From: Propioniciclava sp. MC1595
GTDB lineage: Bacteria > Actinomycetota > Actinomycetes > Propionibacteriales > Propionibacteriaceae
DNA length: 64,000 nucleotides
NCBI RefSeq assembly: GCF_017569205.1
Contig: NZ_CP071870.1
Location: 62,001-126,000, forward strand
Reading direction: 5' to 3'
The first letter of the stretch is position 1; every line of letters starts with the position of its first letter. Positions 59,862 through 64,000 of the stretch are shown here, in pieces. The position numbers and the translations under genes were made by a program. The notes under the pieces were generated by a model, which did not search any database, was not told the origin of the DNA, and worked only from the letters and a program-made list of their open reading frames with translations.

Positions 59862-61109
59862 TCAGCCCTCGAACTCCTGGCCGTCGGGGCTGTGGGTGGC
59901 GGCGAGGTACACCGCGCAGTCCCAGCCGAAGTCGGTGCCGATCAGGTAGCCGGCGCGTTCGGTCCACAGGCCGAGGTCGCCGAAGAACTCCAGGCAGCCG
60001 GCGAGGGTGTCGTCGCTGATGGGTCGCATGACGGCGTCGTGCTCGGGGCCGGCGAGGGGGTTGCCGGGGGACTGCCACCACCAGTCCGCGACGGCCGCGC
60101 GCTTCTTCGGGGCGCCTTGGTGGCCGTCGATTTCGAAGAGCAGTTCGGTGAGGGGGTACTCCACGCCCTCGTACATGGCCAGGTCGTACAGCTCGTGCGC
60201 GGCCACGAGCCCGAAGGCCACCCACTCCCGGTCGGTCGTGGGCCACGCCTCGGGGTGCGCGACCGCCTTGGTGGCGCGGAGCTCGACCAGCTCCGTCCCC
60301 ACGGCGGCCAGCCAGAGGCGGTGCAGCGGCAGGCAGTCCATCGCGCTGCGCCAGCTCCGGTCCCAGTCGCCGAGGCCGAGGGCGTCCACGGCCGCGCGGG
60401 CGATGACCGGCCGAAGCGCGCCGGTCGAGGTGACCTCGCGCCCGGTCCCCACCCAATCGACGAGCGCGCGCAGCGAGGCGACGAACTCGGACGCCCTCAC
60501 GTGTGGTGCGCTCGTGGCCGGGTCGCTGAGGCCGGCGGTCCACTCTGATCCGTCGCCGTCCCCTTCGGCGCCGGCCTCGGCCTCGAGGGCGTCCAGCCCC
60601 GGCGACCGCCGGCGCCGCTCGTCGGCCGGGAGGGCGTTCCAGGCGTCCGTGATCCGGCCGAAGCGTTCCTGGACCTCCTCGATGGAGGTCGCGTCGTCGA
60701 GCGTGATGCCGATCTCCTCGCCGAAGCCGAGCAGGATCTTGTTGGATCCGAAGTTGCGGTCGTCGGTACAGGCGGCCGCCATCCGCTTGCCGGCCTTCTT
60801 GGCTTCCTGGGCCAGCGCGGCCGGTTCGGCGGACCCGCCCGCCATGCGCCCTGTCGAGCGGAGGAAGCGCCAGAAGGTGTCGAGCGAGGCGACCAGGGCT
60901 GCGACGTCGGGCACGCCGTGCGGACCGTGCGACGGCCAGCGGACGAGCATGAGGTGTTCCACCGTCCGGGCGGGCCATCGGTGGGCCTCGAGCCCGTCGT
61001 AGGAATCGCGCAGCCTGATCGCGGTGTCGACCAACTCGGGGGCGAACGTGCGCCCGCGCTGGGTCGCCCACGCCTGGGCCAGCTCCAGGAGCTCCTCTGG
61101 GTTGCTCAT
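59862..61109 (-). CDS. Hypothetical protein
   Basis: A 415-residue soluble, mostly helical, acidic protein that I do not recognise. It contains a low-complexity Glu/Gly/Ala stretch at about 190-205 (LEAEAGAEGDGDG) that probably separates two domains. Trp- and Asp-rich segments near the end (WWWQSPGNPL, GTDFGWDC) are notable. ATG 61109 is chosen over 61148 because the first 13 codons look non-coding. It is between the transglutaminase cluster and the sugar operon, in the same direction as both; no partner is clear. Confidence 0.6.
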   Translation of the reverse strand: MSNPEELLELAQAWATQRGRTFAPELVDTAIRLRDSYDGLEAHRWPARTVEHLMLVRWPSHGPHGVPDVAALVASLDTFWRFLRSTGRMAGGSAEPAALAQEAKKAGKRMAAACTDDRNFGSNKILLGFGEEIGITLDDATSIEEVQERFGRITDAWNALPADERRRRSPGLDALEAEAGAEGDGDGSEWTAGLSDPATSAPHVRASEFVASLRALVDWVGTGREVTSTGALRPVIARAAVDALGLGDWDRSWRSAMDCLPLHRLWLAAVGTELVELRATKAVAHPEAWPTTDREWVAFGLVAAHELYDLAMYEGVEYPLTELLFEIDGHQGAPKKRAAVADWWWQSPGNPLAGPEHDAVMRPISDDTLAGCLEFFGDLGLWTERAGYLIGTDFGWDCAVYLAATHSPDGQEFEG

Positions 61110-61134
61110 GGGCACAGCCTGCCAGTTGGGCCCG

Positions 61135-62148
61135 TCAGCCGGAGGCACGCTCCACGAGGACGGGCGTGATGATGATCGGAGACGGCGCGGGCTGCCCGGC
61201 GAGCTGGTCGAGCACCATGCGCGTGGCCCGGCGGGCGAGGTCGCGCCCGGGGTTGGTGATCGTGGTGAGCTGCGGGTGGGTCGTCAGGCCGAGCTGGGTG
61301 TCGTCGTACCCGACCAGGCGCAGGGTCCTGGGGACCGAGCGCCCGGCGGCGCGGGCCGCGTTCAGTACGCCGGCGGCGGTGAGGTCGTTGGCGGCGAAGA
61401 CGCCGTCCACCTCCGGGTGTTCGGCCAGCAGCCGCGCGCCGAGTTCCTCGCCGCGCACCAGGGTGAAGTCGCCCTCGTACCGGGCGACCTCGGTGACGCC
61501 GCCGCGCGCCAAGGCCTCCGTCCACCCGGTGAGGCGGTCGACAGCGGCTGGCATGTCCAGCGGGCCACTGATGGTCGCCAGCCTGCGCGCGCCCGCGGCG
61601 AGCAGGTGCTCGGCGGCGAGGCGTCCGCCGGCGACGTTGTCGACGTCGACGTACGGCACGGCCAGCTGGGGCTCAAGGGGACGTCCGATGAAGGCGAGCG
61701 GCAGGTGCAAGGCGGCGAGTTCGCGTTCGAGGTGGTCGTCGCGGTGGTGGGAGAGCACCACGATCCCGTCGACATGCCCGCCGCGCAGGTAGGGCAGCAG
61801 CCGCTCGTTCTCCTGGCCGCGGGCGCGCATGAGCAGGACGAGCTGCTTCGGGGTGTGGGCCAGCGCCTCGGCGACCCCGCCGATGGCCTGCGCGATGAAG
61901 GGGTCGGAGAACACGCGGGCGTCGTCCTCGGGGACGACCACGGCCAGGGTGTCGGTCTGCCGGGTGACGAGGCTGCGGGCGGCCGGGTTGGGCACGTACC
62001 CGAGCTGCTCGACCGCCCGGCGCACCGCCTCGAGGGCGACGGGGCTCACCAGCTCGCCGCCGCGCACGGCCCGGGACGCCGTGGCGCGGGACACCCCCGC
62101 CACGCGCGCGACGTCCTCCAACGTGGTGCGTGCCCGCACGTCGTCCAC
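61135..62148 (-). CDS. LacI-family transcriptional regulator
   Basis: A 337-residue repressor. The N-terminal helix-turn-helix TLEDVARVAGVSRATASRAVRG and hinge helix PNPAARSLVTRQ are followed by a periplasmic-binding-type sugar domain (about 65-337: VDGIVVLSHHRDD, VDVDNVAGGRLAAEHLL, VDGVFAANDLTAAGVL). GTG 62148 has GAGGAGGCGAG in front. It follows the beta-glucosidase gene by nine bases and is the last gene of the operon with the ABC permease, which it most likely controls in answer to a beta-glucoside or its product. Confidence 0.93.
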   Translation of the reverse strand: MDDVRARTTLEDVARVAGVSRATASRAVRGGELVSPVALEAVRRAVEQLGYVPNPAARSLVTRQTDTLAVVVPEDDARVFSDPFIAQAIGGVAEALAHTPKQLVLLMRARGQENERLLPYLRGGHVDGIVVLSHHRDDHLERELAALHLPLAFIGRPLEPQLAVPYVDVDNVAGGRLAAEHLLAAGARRLATISGPLDMPAAVDRLTGWTEALARGGVTEVARYEGDFTLVRGEELGARLLAEHPEVDGVFAANDLTAAGVLNAARAAGRSVPRTLRLVGYDDTQLGLTTHPQLTTITNPGRDLARRATRMVLDQLAGQPAPSPIIITPVLVERASG

Positions 62149-62157
62149 CTCGCCTCC

Positions 62158-63579
62158 TCAGTCGAGGGTGACGCTTCCCGACCGTGCGACCTCGGCGTAC
62201 CAGAGTGCGGACGCCTTGGGGGTCCGCTGGAGCGTGTCGAAGTCGACCCGAACGATACCGAATCGCTTGGCCAGGCCCCACGCCCACTCGAAGTTGTCCA
62301 GCATCGACCACACCATGTACCCGTCCACGGCGGCGCCGGCCTCGATCGCGGCGTGCACCGCGGCGAGGTGGTCGCGCACGTACGCGAGGCGGGTGTGGGT
62401 GTCGTCGACGAAGCCCGCGGCGTCCGGGACGTCGTCGTAGGCGGCGCCGTTCTCGGTGACGTGCAGGCGGACGCCGGCGGGACCGGTGTACTCCTCGTGC
62501 AGCCGGACGAGCAGGCGGGTGAGGCCCTCGGGTTGCACCTCCCACCCCATCGCGGTGACGGGCAGCCCGCGCGGGACGAACCGCACGCGTTCCGAGCCCA
62601 CGTAGGGGCTGCGCCGGGGCAGCCCACCCGGGCCGGCGAACACCAGCGGCGACTCGTCCCCCGGCACAGCGCCGGCGACTGCCACACCGTTGTAGTAGTT
62701 CACGCCCAGCACGTCGATCGGCGACGAGATGACCGCGAAGTCGCCGTCACGGGCCGCGCGACCCAGCCCCGCCTCCGCCATGTCCTCGAGCACGTCCGCG
62801 GGGTACTCGCCCCGGAACAGGGGGTCGAGGAACACGCGGTTGAACGCGCCGTCGATGCGGCGGGCGGAGTCGACGTCGGCCGGGTTCGACGGGTCGGCCG
62901 GGTCGGCGACGGTGTGGTTGGTGGTGATGCCGACGGTGACGTCGGGTCGGTCGGCGCGGATCCGCTGCACGGCCAGGCCGTGGCCCAGCAACAGGTGGTG
63001 GGCGGCGTCCACGGCCTCGGTCGGGGAAGTGTGGCCGGGCGCGTGCTCGCCGGCCGCGTAGGACAGGAACGACGAGCACCACGGCTCGTTGAGCGTGGTC
63101 CAGACGGGCACGCGGTCGCCGAGTCGGTCCAGCACCGCGCCGGCGTAGTCGGCGAACGCCGACGCCGTGTCGCGGTTCGTCCAGCCGCCCCGGTCCTGGA
63201 GGGCCTGGGGGAGGTCCCAGTGGTAGAGCGTCAGCCACGGTCGGATGCCGCGCCCGACGAGCTCGTCGACGAGGCGGTCGTAGAAGTCGAGGCCTTCCGG
63301 GTTGGGGGTCCGGCCGTCGGGGCAGACGCGCGCCCACGAGACCGAGAACCGGTACGTGTCGAGGCCGAGCGAGGCCATCAACGCGACGTCGGAGGGCATG
63401 CGGTGGTAGTGGTCGCAGGTGACGTCACCGGTGTCGCCGTTCACCACCGCGCCGGGGGTGTGGGCGAAGGTGTCCCAGATCGAGTCGCGGCGGCCACCCT
63501 CGTGGCGGGCTCCCTCGATCTGGTAGGCCGCGGTGGCGGTGCCCCACGAGAACGAGGGCGGGAAGGTGAGTTCGGTCAT
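62158..63579 (-). CDS. Glycoside hydrolase family 1 beta-glucosidase
   Basis: A 473-residue GH1 (beta/alpha)8 enzyme. The start FSWGTATAAYQIEGA is typical; the acid/base glutamate is in TTLNEPWCS and the nucleophile glutamate in VTENGAAYDD; further sites are LYHWDLPQAL, YYNGV and NFEWAWG near the end. There is no signal peptide, so it cuts imported beta-glucosides or related disaccharides in the cytoplasm. ATG 63579 overlaps the permease stop (ATGA). Substrate range within GH1 cannot be read from the sequence. Confidence 0.94.
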   Translation of the reverse strand: MTELTFPPSFSWGTATAAYQIEGARHEGGRRDSIWDTFAHTPGAVVNGDTGDVTCDHYHRMPSDVALMASLGLDTYRFSVSWARVCPDGRTPNPEGLDFYDRLVDELVGRGIRPWLTLYHWDLPQALQDRGGWTNRDTASAFADYAGAVLDRLGDRVPVWTTLNEPWCSSFLSYAAGEHAPGHTSPTEAVDAAHHLLLGHGLAVQRIRADRPDVTVGITTNHTVADPADPSNPADVDSARRIDGAFNRVFLDPLFRGEYPADVLEDMAEAGLGRAARDGDFAVISSPIDVLGVNYYNGVAVAGAVPGDESPLVFAGPGGLPRRSPYVGSERVRFVPRGLPVTAMGWEVQPEGLTRLLVRLHEEYTGPAGVRLHVTENGAAYDDVPDAAGFVDDTHTRLAYVRDHLAAVHAAIEAGAAVDGYMVWSMLDNFEWAWGLAKRFGIVRVDFDTLQRTPKASALWYAEVARSGSVTLD

Positions 63580-64000
63580 CCCTTGACAGCTCCTTGCATA
63601 ATGCCGGCGACGAGGTGTCGGCCAGCGACGACGAAGACCAGCAGCAGCGGGATCGTGGCCACCACGACGCCCGCCATGATCAGCGAGTAGTCCTTGAAGT
63701 ACGACGCCTGCAGCAGTTGCAGCGCCACGGGCAGCGTCGGGTTCGTGGGACCCAGCACGATGAAGGGCCAGAAGAAGTTGGTCCACGAGCCGACGAAGGT
63801 GAACAGGGCCAGCATCGCGGCGGCCGGGCGGGCGGCGGGCAGCGCGACGTGCCAGAACGTGCGAATCATCGAGCAGCCGTCCACCCGTGCCGCCTCGATC
63901 AGTTCGTACGGCAGGGCGTCGCGGAGGTACTGGGTCATCCAGAACACCCCGAACGCGGTGACCATGCCGGGCACGATGACGGCCTGCAGCTGGCCGACCC
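63576..64000 (-). CDS. Sugar ABC transporter permease, MalG type (5' end outside window)
   Basis: About 141 residues of the C-terminal half of a carbohydrate ABC inner-membrane protein. The EAA loop that contacts the ATPase is visible (ELIEAARVDGCSMIRTFWHVALP), followed by spans FTFVGSWTNFFWPFI and SLIMAGVVVATIPLLLVFVVAG and the end GIMQGAVKG. The frame is open to the window edge. With the GH1 enzyme and LacI regulator it makes a beta-glucoside uptake and use operon; the other permease and the binding protein should lie to the right. Confidence 0.93.
   Translation of the reverse strand, partial: VGQLQAVIVPGMVTAFGVFWMTQYLRDALPYELIEAARVDGCSMIRTFWHVALPAARPAAAMLALFTFVGSWTNFFWPFIVLGPTNPTLPVALQLLQASYFKDYSLIMAGVVVATIPLLLVFVVAGRHLVAGIMQGAVKG

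Noticed and set aside
1-64000. CRISPR array, tRNA or rRNA genes
   Set aside because: No regularly spaced repeats, cloverleaf-like sequence with a CCA-ready acceptor, or rRNA blocks were seen on either strand.

Overview
The window is very GC-rich DNA from an actinobacterium. The evidence is the codon use, many GTG starts, ATGA/GTGA stop-start overlaps, several start codons placed right behind a promoter (leaderless type), a CmtR-like metal sensor, and actinobacterial-style MMPL, PadR/permease-prefix and Nep-free transglutaminase/ATP-grasp families. I cannot name genus or species; Propionibacteriales is a guess. No rRNA, tRNA, CRISPR array or replication origin was seen.

Left part, about 1-33 kb, is accessory DNA. 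It begins with heavy-metal genes: a MerR-type regulator divergent from a thioredoxin-like/flavin disulfide oxidoreductase pair (220-2340), then a CmtR-like ArsR regulator, a cadmium/lead-type P1B ATPase and a CDF exporter as one overlapping operon (2524-5842). Small helix-turn-helix genes and a PD-(D/E)XK nuclease-like gene follow (5921-9161). At 9388-15460 sits an IS21-family element whose istA gene is split by a 'recombinase in trio' (RIT) element: three tandem tyrosine recombinases between 80-bp perfect inverted repeats (11097-14543). The IS21 itself lies in one of two copies of an 85-bp direct repeat (second copy 18301-18378); between the copies are a MazEF-type toxin-antitoxin pair, a lipoprotein, a second toxin-antitoxin-like pair and a membrane protein.

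From 18.5 to 23.3 kb a two-component system is divergent from an ABC exporter followed by a membrane-anchored erythromycin-esterase-family protein. A pRiA4b-type gene and a graveyard of SDR, NAD(P)-binding and cytochrome P450 remnants follow (23.4-26.5 kb). Then come an FtsX-type ABC transporter, an Hsp20 gene divergent from a MarR gene, and an MMPL transporter in the MarR operon (26.5-33.2 kb). Insertion sequences of the IS1380, ISL3 and IS3 families cluster at 33.2-37.4 kb around a tspO gene. The ISL3/IS3 stack appears to have caused a deletion that joined a truncated YciE-type gene to the end of a padR gene.

Right part, about 37.4-64 kb, looks like ordinary chromosome: a permease-prefix membrane protein; a secreted von Willebrand A/SGNH-hydrolase fusion coupled to a PASTA/NPCBM membrane protein; a ferredoxin-reductase-type flavoprotein; alpha/beta hydrolases; and a FadN-like beta-oxidation enzyme coupled to a nitronate-monooxygenase-like protein. 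At 48842-59805 is a large cluster of two circularly permuted ATP-grasp/alpha-E fusions and four transglutaminase-like proteins (one joined to DUF2126, one without its catalytic residues). This family set has been predicted to make and remove peptide modifications but has no proven function, and it is the most interesting system here. The window ends in a sugar-use operon: ABC permease, GH1 beta-glucosidase and LacI regulator.
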